A stretch of 64,000 bases of DNA, taken from NCBI GenBank assembly GCA_045590855.1, contig JAZNRV010000077.1:1-64000 (forward strand), given 5' to 3'. The translations under genes and the position numbers were made by a program. The number at the start of each line of letters is the position of its first letter. Position 1 is the stretch's first letter. The stretch comes from RGIG3009 sp045590855 (GTDB taxonomy: Bacteria > Bacillota > Clostridia > Oscillospirales > Acutalibacteraceae). This document shows positions 43,551-52,505 of this stretch, piece by piece. The notes under the pieces are model-generated. The model was given only the letters and a program-made list of their open reading frames with translations. It did no database searches and had not been told where the DNA came from.

Positions 43551-44352
43551 AGCAAGCACCACCTTCTCGCACCATTTCCCAAAAAACAATACCGGCGGCG
43601 ACCGAGGCATTCAACGATTCCGCGCGCCCCGCCATGGGAATGGTAATGTTGAGGGAACATGCCTTTTGTGTTTTGGCAGACAGTCCGTTGCCTTCGTTGC
43701 CGATAACGCACACCGTGCCGGCTCCTAAAGAGGCTTTTTCAATCGGTACAGCGTCATTGTTTACCACGCAAGCGGCCGTTTTGAGTCCTTGGTTGTTGAG
43801 CGTTTCCAAAGAATCTGCCAGCGAATCCGTAAAAAACAGCGGTAAACGAAACACACCGCCCATACTGCCGCGCAACACTTTGGGACTGTACGGGTCGCAG
43901 CAACCATCGGATAAAATGAGTCCATCAAGCCCAAATGCTTCCGCCGCACGAATAATGGTCCCCAAATTAGACGGGTCTTGCACACATTCCAGCGCGGCAT
44001 AACGTCCTTGCGGTGACAACCTGCCAACCGACAATTCCTGCCGTTGGGGCAACGTACAAATACAAAAAATCCCTTGCGGGGTTTGCGTGTCTGCCAAGTA
44101 AGATGCCAACGTATCCTCAATTTCAAAAGAGGATGTCGTTGCAGAACATACTGTCAAGACGCTTTCGGGGTATTGCTTTGCCGCACGGGAAGTGAACAAA
44201 ACAACAGCAATATCAACGTTCGAGCGTGCAGCATCGACACACAAACGTGCGCCTTCCAAAACAAATTGGCAGTTTTGTCGACGGTATTTTGCGTCGGTTG
44301 CCAGTTTGCGATATTCTTTTATGAAGCGATTATCGCGACTGGTAATAACCAT
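43540..44352 (-). CDS. TrmH/SpoU-family RNA 2'-O-methyltransferase (YsgA-like)
   Basis: 270 residues. N-terminal substrate-binding domain (CQFVLEGARLCVDAARSNVD) and C-terminal SPOUT knot with ECVQDPSNLGTIIRAAEAFG, VIGNEGNGLS and ITIPMAGRAESLNASVAAGI, the three SpoU motifs. The RNA target is not defined; the rplT-adjacent position matches YsgA of Bacillus. GGGGGG 6 nt before the ATG; element B ends 18 bp upstream of the start. The stop overlaps the dprA start. Confidence 0.93.
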   Translation of the reverse strand: MVITSRDNRFIKEYRKLATDAKYRRQNCQFVLEGARLCVDAARSNVDIAVVLFTSRAAKQYPESVLTVCSATTSSFEIEDTLASYLADTQTPQGIFCICTLPQRQELSVGRLSPQGRYAALECVQDPSNLGTIIRAAEAFGLDGLILSDGCCDPYSPKVLRGSMGGVFRLPLFFTDSLADSLETLNNQGLKTAACVVNNDAVPIEKASLGAGTVCVIGNEGNGLSAKTQKACSLNITIPMAGRAESLNASVAAGIVFWEMVREGGACCDG

Positions 44353-44370
44353 GCGGCACCCCCCTTTTTT

Positions 44371-44648
44371 TAAGGTGACACGACTAATCCGAACCTTGTT
44401 TTAAGAAGGCAGATTTTCGCTCACCCGTCGTTAAAATACTCGCCAATACGGGAGTATTCGCTGCGTTTTTGCCTTGCTTGACCGAGAAATCCGCTCTTCT
44501 TAAAATCTTCGACCTGAAAGCGAGAAGATTTCGAGGGATTTGCGTTCAAGTTGGGCGAAGCAAGGCTTTCGCCTTGCGAGAACAAATTGGGCAGAAATGC
44601 CCGAAATATACCGCTTTAAGGCAGGTTCGGACTGGTCGCGTCACCTTA
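44371..44648. mobile_element. Non-coding inverted-repeat element B (MITE-like), upstream of the TrmH gene
   Basis: 278 bp without a gene. 26-bp terminal inverted repeats (44371-44396 and 44623-44648) differ at 3 positions, all transitions, and read TAAGGTGACRCGACYARTCC inward. The interior has GCAAGGC/GCCTTGC around TTTC (44550-44577), GCCCGT-type stems and GGGCA/TGCCC (44590-44602). Same size, same end motif GTCACCYTA and same internal GCAAGGC hairpin as element A. Inserted between the rplT terminator and the TrmH gene. Confidence 0.65.
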
Positions 44649-44664
44649 GGTTCACAAAACCAAG

Positions 44665-44699
44665 AACTGCGCCCGTTGACATTCACCACGGGCGCAGTT
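44665..44699 (-). terminator. Terminator of infC-rpmI-rplT
   Basis: 12-bp stem AACTGCGCCCGT / ACGGGCGCAGTT with an 11-nt loop directly after the rplT stop, followed on the minus strand by CTTGGTTTT. Confidence 0.85.
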
Positions 44700-44704
44700 A
44701 CAGC

Positions 44705-45061
44705 TTATTTTAAAGCGGCTTTGGCTTTTTCTGCCAGACCTGCAAAAGCAGCGGCATCCGAAACAGCAAGTTCTGCCAACATTTTGCGGTTTAAAGTGAT
44801 GTTTGCCTTTTTCAAACCGTTCATAAATGTAGAATAGTTCATGCCGTTGATTTTGGCTGCTGCGGAAATACGAACAATCCACAGACGGCGGAAATCTCTT
44901 TTGCGTTGTTTACGGCCGATGTAAGCATATTGACCGGATTTCATCACCGCTTCTTTGGCGGTGCGGAACAACTTGGATTTTGCACCAAAATATCCTTTTG
45001 CTAATTTTAATACTTTTTTTCTTCTTTTGCGCGTCATCATAGCGCCTTTAATTCTAGCCAT
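44705..45061 (-). CDS. rplT: 50S ribosomal protein L20
   Basis: 118 residues starting MARIKGAMMTRKRRKKVLKL, with FGAKSKLFRTAKEAVMKSGQ and RRDFRRLWIVRISAAAKIN-type core. In Bacillus L20 represses this operon through the infC leader; the leader here has the matching terminator architecture. Confidence 0.97.
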   Translation of the reverse strand: MARIKGAMMTRKRRKKVLKLAKGYFGAKSKLFRTAKEAVMKSGQYAYIGRKQRKRDFRRLWIVRISAAAKINGMNYSTFMNGLKKANITLNRKMLAELAVSDAAAFAGLAEKAKAALK

Positions 45062-45091
45062 TGTTCATTTATCCTCCGTTTCTGAACTCGA

Positions 45092-45289
45092 TTATTTGTA
45101 AGGAATCAGGCGCTTGACCTGAGCCACATTGGTTACGTCGGCAACTGCCGTTTTACGAAGATTTCTTTTGCGTTTGGTGGTTTTCTTGTTCAGAATGTGG
45201 GATTTGTACGCGTGCGCACGCAAAACCTTACCGGTTTTTGTTAATTTGAAACGCTTTTTCGCGCCGCTGTGTGTTTTGATTTTAGGCAT
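45092..45289 (-). CDS. rpmI: 50S ribosomal protein L35
   Basis: 65 residues, MPKIKTHSGAKKRFKLTKTG at the start and a highly basic body, unmistakable L35. GGAGG 9 nt upstream of the ATG. Confidence 0.97.
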   Translation of the reverse strand: MPKIKTHSGAKKRFKLTKTGKVLRAHAYKSHILNKKTTKRKRNLRKTAVADVTNVAQVKRLIPYK

Positions 45290-45317
45290 AACAGTATCCT
45301 CCTTAAATTTTACTTTC

Positions 45318-45836
45318 TTATTTTGCAGTTTTGGGTGCTAAAAACATCAGCATATTGCGGCCTTCCATTTTTGCAGGTTTTTCGACAGCCGCTAATTCGG
45401 AACACGCTTCTTCAAACCGATTCATGATTTCTGTTCCGATTTCCGGATGGCCCATTTCACGTCCACGGAAACGAATGGAAACTTTGACTTTGTTCCCCTC
45501 TTGCAAAAAGCGCAGAGCGTGCTTGGCTTTGGTGTTAAAATCCGCAACGTCAATATTGAGCGACAAACGAATTTCCTTTGTTTCTACCAAACGTTGATTT
45601 TTTCGTGCCTCTTTTTCTTTTTTGGCTTGTTCAAACCGATATTTACCGTAATCCATAATACGGCAAACCGGCGGTACAGCCGTGGGAGCGATTTTGACCA
45701 AATCATATCCCCGTTCTTCTGCCAACGACAGTGCTTCTTGTGCTGACATTATGCCAAGTTGTTCACCGTCTTCGGCAATGACACGTACCTCTGCATCATG
45801 AATCTGCTCGTTAATCTGCAATTCCTTGGTTGCTAT
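45318..45836 (-). CDS. infC: Translation initiation factor IF-3 (probable ATA start)
   Basis: 172 residues. The N-domain INEQIHDAEVRVIAEDGEQL, linker and C-domain KVKVSIRFRGREMGHPEIG identify IF-3. The strong GGAGG at 45846-45850 lies 9 nt before an ATA codon (45834-45836), giving I-ATKELQINEQI, which aligns with the usual clostridial N-terminus. No ATG or GTG is in frame between, and the TTG at 45821 has no properly spaced ribosome binding site. infC is known for rare starts (AUU, AUA) that let IF-3 repress its own synthesis. Confidence 0.9.
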   Translation of the reverse strand: MATKELQINEQIHDAEVRVIAEDGEQLGIMSAQEALSLAEERGYDLVKIAPTAVPPVCRIMDYGKYRFEQAKKEKEARKNQRLVETKEIRLSLNIDVADFNTKAKHALRFLQEGNKVKVSIRFRGREMGHPEIGTEIMNRFEEACSELAAVEKPAKMEGRNMLMFLAPKTAK

Positions 45837-46013
45837 GAGTAAACACCTCCAACTTGATTTTGCTCAAAATTTGGTTTGAGCGAAAACAAAAACGCGGGCA
45901 GAAATTGCCCGCGTAAACATACACTTTCAGTCCCAAAAGGTGACCATATCAACCTGTCAAGAACAGAATCCGCAGGTGAGAACGGGCAACGTTCTGCTTT
46001 GTTTTACCGACAA
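45837..46013 (-). promoter_or_regulatory. infC leader with attenuator (L20-leader type)
   Basis: ~175-nt leader between promoter and infC. Terminator stem ACGCGGGCA/TGCCCGCGT (45892-45914) is followed on the minus strand by TTTTTGTTTT. An upstream segment TTGCCCG (45983-45989 on the minus strand) can pair with the terminator's CGGGCAA and act as antiterminator. A further hairpin GCTCAAA/TTTGAGC (45862-45881) precedes the ribosome binding site. This matches the L20-controlled infC-rpmI-rplT leader of Bacillus in design; homology should be confirmed with the Rfam L20 leader model. Confidence 0.75.
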
Positions 46014-46042
46014 AGTATACCAACTTAAAACCAAAAAGTCAA
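46014..46042 (-). promoter_or_regulatory. Promoter of infC-rpmI-rplT
   Basis: On the minus strand TTGACT (46037-46042), 17-nt spacer, TATACT (46014-46019); both boxes match sigma-A at 5 of 6 positions. Confidence 0.9.
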
Positions 46043-46056
46043 TACCTTTTTTAAAA

Positions 46057-47025
46057 TTAAATAGAAATTTCGTGCGCCATGCAATAAAGTTCTTCGTCAA
46101 ACGGCTTTTTCATGTTGAGCGCTTCTTCAATATCGTAATCCGTTATTCTGTCATTTTTGATGGAAACCACACGGTTGCTTTTGCCGGCGCACAACAAATC
46201 CACCGCATAATTACCCATGCGACTGGCAAGCACACGGTCACGTACCGTGGGGTTACCACCGCGTTGTACGTGCCCCAAAATGGTAGCACGGGATTCCACG
46301 CCCGTTTCTTCCTCAATCCGTTTGGTGAGTTCCACCACACCGCCGATACCTTCCGCCACGACAATGATAAAATGTTTTTTACCGGTTGCCGCGGTTTTTT
46401 GCATACGGTCAACGATGTCTTTTTTGAAATCAAACGGTACTTCCGGCACCAGCACGCTGGTAGCACCAACGGCAATACCCACGTTTAAAGCCAAGTAACC
46501 GCAACGGCGACCCATCACTTCCACCACACTGCAACGGTCGTGCGATTGGGATGTGTCACGCAGTTTGTCCACCATTTCCATACAGGTGTTCAAAGCAGTA
46601 TCGTACCCTATCGTTTGCTCACAACAGGCAATGTCGTTATCAATCGTGCCCGGCAAGCCAATACACGGTACACCATGACGCGACAAATCTTGCGCACCGC
46701 GGAACGTACCGTCACCGCCGATGACAACCACACCGTCAATTTCAAAATCTTTACACGTTTGCACGGCTTTTTGCATGCCCGCCTCGGTGCAAAATTCGGG
46801 ACTGCGTGCGGTATAAAGCGCGGTGCCGCCGCGGTGTATAATATCCGACACACTGCGCAAATCCATGGGTTTTAAATCACGGTTGATTAACCCGTTATAT
46901 CCACGGTAGACACCATAAACCTCAAGACCGCGACCCAAAGCCGTACGCGTCACTGCACGAACAGCAGCGTTCATGCCGGGAGCGTCACCGCCGCTGGTTA
47001 ATACCGCAATTTTACGAATAGACAT
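46057..47025 (-). CDS. pfkA: ATP-dependent 6-phosphofructokinase
   Basis: 322 residues: IAVLTSGGDAPGMNAAVRAV at the N-terminus, ATP-site VVIGGDGTFRGAQ with the Gly that marks ATP (not PPi) dependence, and LPGTIDNDI with the catalytic Asp. Committed glycolytic step. ATG at 47025 with AAGGG upstream; a frame to 47100 runs over the promoter. Own promoter within the dnaE-pfkA gap. Confidence 0.97.
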   Translation of the reverse strand: MSIRKIAVLTSGGDAPGMNAAVRAVTRTALGRGLEVYGVYRGYNGLINRDLKPMDLRSVSDIIHRGGTALYTARSPEFCTEAGMQKAVQTCKDFEIDGVVVIGGDGTFRGAQDLSRHGVPCIGLPGTIDNDIACCEQTIGYDTALNTCMEMVDKLRDTSQSHDRCSVVEVMGRRCGYLALNVGIAVGATSVLVPEVPFDFKKDIVDRMQKTAATGKKHFIIVVAEGIGGVVELTKRIEEETGVESRATILGHVQRGGNPTVRDRVLASRMGNYAVDLLCAGKSNRVVSIKNDRITDYDIEEALNMKKPFDEELYCMAHEISI

Positions 47026-47071
47026 CTTACAAAGCCCTTCCTTTTTCACACATAATGACAATTTTAGTATT

Positions 47072-47100
47072 ATTATATACACCGAAAAACAAAAGTGCAA
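47072..47100 (-). promoter_or_regulatory. Promoter of pfkA
   Basis: On the minus strand TTGCAC (47095-47100), 17-nt spacer, perfect TATAAT (47072-47077), ~47 nt before the pfkA start. Confidence 0.85.
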
Positions 47101-47116
47101 GGCGGTCGCTTGTTTT

Positions 47117-50100
47117 TTAACCGTTTGTGCAACAATTTTGCTCTATTTTTGCAACATTTTGTCGTCCCAACACATTTTCCAGTTCTTTTAACAAAACAGA
47201 TTCGGGAGTTATCCAATATTCATGCGGTGCACGCAGCATTTTTCCCGTGTCGGTCAACCGCAAATATACAGGAAATTCACCTTCGAATACGCGCAATAAT
47301 TTTTTGACACGACACCATTCTTCACTTTCCAACGAAGGAATTTTCAAATACAATCCCGACGGTGCCGAAGAGGTGGTAGCCGAAACCGTTGGCGTTTGCG
47401 CAGGTAACGCTTCGGGTGATGGGGTAATTTCCAACGAACTGACCAGCAGTTTCGGCGCTTCGTCTTCGCGGGCACTCAATTTCCCGTGTACGACAACCAC
47501 GCGACCCGCTTTTAAATTGGAGCGGCATTGTTCCAACGTTTTGGGGAACAGCACCAATTCCAAAGCACCGTACAAATCTTCCAACGTCACATACGCCATT
47601 TGAGCATTGGAACGCGTGTTTTTCAGTTGTACCGCACCAAGCATTCCTACCAACGTCACGGCTTGTCCGTCGGAAAAATCATGGCTTAGTGTCTGTTCGG
47701 AAAACGCATCCAAAATGCGGTCTATTCTTGCTGCCTTATAATACCGATGTACCGCTTCGTACGGTTGCATGGGATTGCCGGTCAGGTACATACCGGCAAC
47801 TTCCTTTTCCATTGCCAGCAATTCTTCGTACGGGAATTCCGACACACTCGGCAAAGCAGGCGGTGCCGATGCCGTATCGGGATTGTCAAAAAAGTCGAGT
47901 TGCCCCGAAAGGTTGCGGCGGTTAGCACTTTCGAGTTGTTCCAAAATATACGCCGAAGCCTCACACATTTGCCGACGATTGGCATCCAACCCGTCCAAGG
48001 CACCGCAACGAATCAAACTGTCCAGTGCGCGACGGTTAAATTCTCTGTACCCCGACAACCGTTGACAAAACGAATAAAAACTGACAAACGGACCGTTTTC
48101 TTCCCGCTCGCTGACCATAACGCGAATCAAAGCTCGTCCAATGTTTTTGATAGCGGATAACCCAAAGCGAATATGGTCGCCCACCACAGTAAACGATTCG
48201 GTACTTTCGTTCACCGACGGCGGCAACACGCGAATTCGCAGCCGTTCACATTCTCCGATATAGCCAATGATTTTCCCACTGTCCAACACACTGGTCAGCA
48301 GTGCTGCCATGTACTGTTTAGGGTAAAAGGCTTTTAAATATGCCGTTTGATACGCCACCATTGCATACGCCGCGGCATGAGATTTGTTAAAGGCATACGA
48401 AGCAAACGACGCCATTTCGTCAAAGATGCCGTTGGCTATCTTTTCGGAAACACCGCGGCGCATACAGCCTTCAACGACAATTTGTCCATGTTCGTCGGTA
48501 AGACCGTGAATGAAAATTTCACGTTCTTTGTTCATCACTTCGTGCTTTTTCTTGGACATGGCACGGCGTACCACATCCGCGCGACCAAGCGAATATCCCG
48601 CCAAATCACGAAAAATCCGCATGACTTGTTCTTGATAGACAATGCACCCATACGTCACTTGCAATATCGGTTGCAACGCGGGATGAGCATAGGTGATTTT
48701 TTCGGGATGATGGCGGTTTTCAATGTAACGCGGAATCGAATCCATCGGACCCGGACGAAACAGTGAAATCACCGCAATCAAATCTTCAAAACAATCGGGT
48801 TTTAATTGCGTCAGCACCCGCTTCATACCCGCCGATTCAAACTGAAAAACACCGTCGCTGTTTCCTTGTGACAACATTTTGTAAACCGCGGGGGCATCCA
48901 ACGGAATATCTTTTATTGAAAAAGAGGGGTTAACGCGCCTTATCATGGTTTGCGTTTCTTCAATTACTGTCAGGTTACGCAAACCTAAAAAGTCCATTTT
49001 GAGCAAACCTAATTCTTCCAAAGTGGTCATGGTATATTGCGTAGCAACCGCTTCGCCGTTGACGCAAAGCGGTACATATTCCGAAACCGGTTTTGCCGTA
49101 ATCACCACACCGGCAGCATGCGTTGAGGCGTGGCGAGGCATACCTTCCAACTTTTGTGCCATGTCCAAAAGGGTGCGTACCCCGGCATCGGTTTCGTACA
49201 TTTCTTTGAGTTCTCGCGATTGTTCCAACGCCTTTGCTAAGGTCATATTCAGTTCCCATGGCACACGTTTGGCAACCGCATCACCCACCGCATAGGGCAA
49301 TCCCAGCGCACGCGCAACATCGCGCACCGCGGCACGCGCCGCCATGGTACCAAAGGTAACAATCTGCGCCACGTGGTCTTCGCCATATTTGCGGATAACG
49401 TAATCAATAACTTGTTGACGTTTTTCGTTACAAAAATCAATATCAAAGTCCGGCATACTCACGCGTTCCGGATTTAAAAACCGTTCAAACAACAAGTGAT
49501 ATTTTATGGGGTCAATCCCCGTAATTCCCAAGCAATAGGCGCACAAACTACCCGCGCCCGAGCCCCGCCCCGGTCCTACGGGAATGTTGTGGCTTTTGGC
49601 ATACTGCACAAAGTCATTTACAATCAAATAGTAGTTAACATATCCCATACGGCGAACGGTTTGCATTTCATATTCCAGCCGTTCCACCACTGCTTTGTCG
49701 GGATTTTCACCATACAAACGGTACAATCCCGCATAGCATTGCTCGCGAAAATACTCCTCGCTGTCTTGACCGTTTGGCGCTTCAAAATGCGGCAATTTGG
49801 TGTTGCCAAATTCCAAGGTAACCTGACAGCGGTCGGCAATTTTTTGCGTGTTATCAAAAGCCTCCGACAACGTCGGGAAAAGGCTTCGCATTTCTTCTTC
49901 GGATTTTATATAAAACTCGTCGGTTTCAAATGCCATGTCCGTGGGCTCGTCCACCGTGGTGTTGGTTTGAATACACAACAACACTTTTTGCATGCGGGCA
50001 TCTTCCCGCGAGAGATAATGGGCATCGTTGGTACACACAAGCGGGATTCCCGTTTCGCGGGAAAGACGAATAATCCCTTCGTTAACCACCGTTTGTTCTT

Positions 50101-50638
50101 GCAATCCATGGTCTTGAATTTCTAAAAAGAAATTATCCGCGCCAAACAATTCACGATACCGCTGCGCCGTTTGTTTAGCCAGTTCATAATTTCCGCGCCG
50201 CAAAGCGGTGGGAATCTTACCTGCCAAGCACGCAGAAAGCGCAATTAACCCTTCGTGGTACTGTGTAAGCAACTCTTCATCCACACGCGGTTTTCCGTAA
50301 AAGCCGTCGGTCCACGCCGTCGAAACCAAACGCACCAAATTGGCATAACCCGTTTCGTTTTCGCACAACAACACCAAATGATGATGCTCGTTATCAATAC
50401 CGTGCACTTTGTCGTGGCGCGAACGCGCCGCAACGTACACTTCACAGCCTAAAATAGGGTGAATGCCTTGCTTTTTGGCGGCTTTGTAAAAATCCACCAA
50501 CCCGTACATCACACCATGGTCGGTGACCGCTACGGCAGTTTGTCCCAGTTCCTTAACACGACGAATCAGCCCGTCCAAACGGCAAGCACCGTCCAGCAGG
50601 CTGTATTCACTATGCACGTGCAGGTGAACAAACGACAT
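47117..50638 (-). CDS. dnaE: DNA polymerase III alpha subunit, DnaE type
   Basis: 1173 residues. N-terminal PHP domain (MSFVHLHVHSEYSLLDGACR), polymerase core with PDFDIDFCNEKRQQVIDYV holding the catalytic Asp pair (~residue 400), HhH region, and an OB fold near residue 990 (VTLVGMLGAVQLKNTRSN). It is a DnaE, not a PolC (no exonuclease insertion). In Firmicutes with PolC, DnaE extends primers. 3 nt after whiA. Confidence 0.97.
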   Translation of the reverse strand: MSFVHLHVHSEYSLLDGACRLDGLIRRVKELGQTAVAVTDHGVMYGLVDFYKAAKKQGIHPILGCEVYVAARSRHDKVHGIDNEHHHLVLLCENETGYANLVRLVSTAWTDGFYGKPRVDEELLTQYHEGLIALSACLAGKIPTALRRGNYELAKQTAQRYRELFGADNFFLEIQDHGLQEQTVVNEGIIRLSRETGIPLVCTNDAHYLSREDARMQKVLLCIQTNTTVDEPTDMAFETDEFYIKSEEEMRSLFPTLSEAFDNTQKIADRCQVTLEFGNTKLPHFEAPNGQDSEEYFREQCYAGLYRLYGENPDKAVVERLEYEMQTVRRMGYVNYYLIVNDFVQYAKSHNIPVGPGRGSGAGSLCAYCLGITGIDPIKYHLLFERFLNPERVSMPDFDIDFCNEKRQQVIDYVIRKYGEDHVAQIVTFGTMAARAAVRDVARALGLPYAVGDAVAKRVPWELNMTLAKALEQSRELKEMYETDAGVRTLLDMAQKLEGMPRHASTHAAGVVITAKPVSEYVPLCVNGEAVATQYTMTTLEELGLLKMDFLGLRNLTVIEETQTMIRRVNPSFSIKDIPLDAPAVYKMLSQGNSDGVFQFESAGMKRVLTQLKPDCFEDLIAVISLFRPGPMDSIPRYIENRHHPEKITYAHPALQPILQVTYGCIVYQEQVMRIFRDLAGYSLGRADVVRRAMSKKKHEVMNKEREIFIHGLTDEHGQIVVEGCMRRGVSEKIANGIFDEMASFASYAFNKSHAAAYAMVAYQTAYLKAFYPKQYMAALLTSVLDSGKIIGYIGECERLRIRVLPPSVNESTESFTVVGDHIRFGLSAIKNIGRALIRVMVSEREENGPFVSFYSFCQRLSGYREFNRRALDSLIRCGALDGLDANRRQMCEASAYILEQLESANRRNLSGQLDFFDNPDTASAPPALPSVSEFPYEELLAMEKEVAGMYLTGNPMQPYEAVHRYYKAARIDRILDAFSEQTLSHDFSDGQAVTLVGMLGAVQLKNTRSNAQMAYVTLEDLYGALELVLFPKTLEQCRSNLKAGRVVVVHGKLSAREDEAPKLLVSSLEITPSPEALPAQTPTVSATTSSAPSGLYLKIPSLESEEWCRVKKLLRVFEGEFPVYLRLTDTGKMLRAPHEYWITPESVLLKELENVLGRQNVAKIEQNCCTNG

Positions 50639-50641
50639 GAT

Positions 50642-51529
50642 TTACCCTTCCCATTCCTCGGCAAGTTTGGTAATACGTTGTAACCGATGATTTACGCCGG
50701 AACGGCTAAGCGGCGGTTCCAATGCCGCCCCCAATTCCCGCAATGAATATTCGGGATTTTCTATGCGTAATTTGCAAAGCAAACGCAACTCTTCGGGCAA
50801 CGTTTCCAACACGCCGTGTTTTTCCAGTTTTTTGATAGCTTCCATCTGTGCCAAAGCAGCAGCCACCGTTTTGTCCAGGTTGGCACTTTCACAGTTAGCG
50901 GCACGGTTGACGTTGTTGCGAATGCTTTTGATGAGTTTAACATTCATCAATTCCAACGTCGCGCTCATAGCCCCCATCAAAGTAAGACAATCTTCGATTT
51001 GTTCGCTTTCTTTAAAATAAACAATGTACAATCCTTTTCGCCGTACCGTTTTGGCATTTAATCCTTGTTCTTTCAAAAGTGCTACCAAATCGTTACTTAC
51101 GTGGAGAAAAGGGACACTGAATTCCAAATGATAATCCACTTGCGGGTTGGTTACCGCACCGCAAGCCAAAAAAGCACCTCGCAAAAAAGCGGCGGCACAA
51201 GCATCGCAATCCAAATTGGCACGATTAAGGCGCAACGTAACCTCGCCACTGTGACCAAAGCGTTCCAACACCGCCAACGTTTCATCCAACGTCGGCATGG
51301 ATACCGTGTACATACCGGTACCAACCGAGAGTTGCGGATTGACACCGCACACATCATGCATCAAGGCAACGTACCGTTTGGCAATGGCTTCGTTTTCCGT
51401 TTGCAACGATACCGAACGTTTGGAAAAAGAATGCCCAAATTCTGCCATACCGTAGGCTTGCGCCACCGCACAGCAACCGTTTTCTTCAATTTGTGCCAAT
51501 TCTTTTTTGATATCCGACGAGAACGACAT
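50642..51529 (-). CDS. whiA: WhiA, LAGLIDADG-like/HTH DNA-binding protein
   Basis: 295 residues: N-terminal degenerate LAGLIDADG homing-nuclease-like domain (CDACAAAFLRGAFLACGAVT) and C-terminal helix-turn-helix (YSLRELGAALEPPLSRSGVN). In Bacillus it affects division and chromosome segregation. Its usual partners rapZ and yvcK are absent between murB and whiA here. Confidence 0.95.
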   Translation of the reverse strand: MSFSSDIKKELAQIEENGCCAVAQAYGMAEFGHSFSKRSVSLQTENEAIAKRYVALMHDVCGVNPQLSVGTGMYTVSMPTLDETLAVLERFGHSGEVTLRLNRANLDCDACAAAFLRGAFLACGAVTNPQVDYHLEFSVPFLHVSNDLVALLKEQGLNAKTVRRKGLYIVYFKESEQIEDCLTLMGAMSATLELMNVKLIKSIRNNVNRAANCESANLDKTVAAALAQMEAIKKLEKHGVLETLPEELRLLCKLRIENPEYSLRELGAALEPPLSRSGVNHRLQRITKLAEEWEG

Positions 51530-51561
51530 CGTTTGTTCCTCCCAGGGTGAGCAGTCAAATC

Positions 51562-52470
51562 CTACGGCCGCCCAACAAATTGAACTTCCCTTTCCAGCGT
51601 TACCCCAAAGCGGTCTTGCACCGTTTGTTGCACTTGGTCACACAGTTTTAGCACTTCATCGCACGTCGCGCCACCGCGATTGATTAAAAAGCCGGCATGT
51701 TTTTCGCTGATTTGCGCACCGCCGACCGTGGTGCCTTTAAGTCCGCATTGTTCAATCAGCGCACCGGCAAAATACCCCGTGGGGCGCTTGAAAAAACTGC
51801 CGCCGCTGGGGTATTCCAGCGGTTGTTTTTCTCGCCGACAACACAAGTGTTTTTCCATAGCTTTTCGAATTTCTGCGGTGTCGCCTTGCTGTAAAGTAAG
51901 TGTCACCGACCAAATCAGCAACGGTTGTTCCATAAACACACTGTGGCGGTAATCAAAATCGAGTTCGTCTGCGGATAATTCTTGTACCTCGCCCGTTGGT
52001 GTCAACACCGTAACACTGCTAATCACATTGGAAAGTTGACCACCGTAGGCACCCGCGTTCATGTACGTGCCGCCGCCTACCGTGCCGGGAATCCCATACG
52101 CAAACTCCAAACCGGATAACCCTTGTTCACACGCAAAGCGGCACAACCGCGAAAGCGGTACCGCGGCTTGTGCTGTCACTTGTGTTCCTTGTACCGTGAG
52201 CCTTTCTTTGCCACAGTCAATGCGCATAACAACACCTTCGACACCGCGGTCACTGACCAACACGTTTGAACCGTTCCCCAAAATAAAAAGCGGGAGTTTT
52301 TGTTGTGTGCAAAACTGCAAAACTGCCGCGGCAGTATCGCGGGTATTAACCGTTACCAACCAATCCGCCGCACCGCCGATTTTGAACGAAGTGTAGGAAG
52401 CCAGCGGTTCTTTTTCCCGCACTTGGCACCCGAGCATTTTTAAGCACGCCGTAATTTCCTCTTTTTGCAC
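51562..52470 (-). CDS. murB: UDP-N-acetylenolpyruvoylglucosamine reductase
   Basis: 302 residues, FAD-binding MurB type IIb-like: TSFKIGGAADWLV, FILGNGSNVLVSD, GIPGTVGGGTYMNAGAYGG, YRHSVF and SGGSFFKRP with the catalytic Ser. Reduces the enolpyruvyl group to lactyl for peptidoglycan. GTG start (52468-52470) with GGGGGAGG upstream. Confidence 0.96.
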   Translation of the reverse strand: MQKEEITACLKMLGCQVREKEPLASYTSFKIGGAADWLVTVNTRDTAAAVLQFCTQQKLPLFILGNGSNVLVSDRGVEGVVMRIDCGKERLTVQGTQVTAQAAVPLSRLCRFACEQGLSGLEFAYGIPGTVGGGTYMNAGAYGGQLSNVISSVTVLTPTGEVQELSADELDFDYRHSVFMEQPLLIWSVTLTLQQGDTAEIRKAMEKHLCCRREKQPLEYPSGGSFFKRPTGYFAGALIEQCGLKGTTVGGAQISEKHAGFLINRGGATCDEVLKLCDQVQQTVQDRFGVTLEREVQFVGRP

Positions 52471-52505
52471 GTTTCCTCCCCCTTTTTGGAAATTTTATAA
52501 ACCAA

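Noticed and set aside
45318..45821. infC starting at TTG 45821
   Set aside because: Only an AAGGA directly abutting the codon; the strong GGAGG upstream is correctly spaced to ATA 45836 in the same frame.
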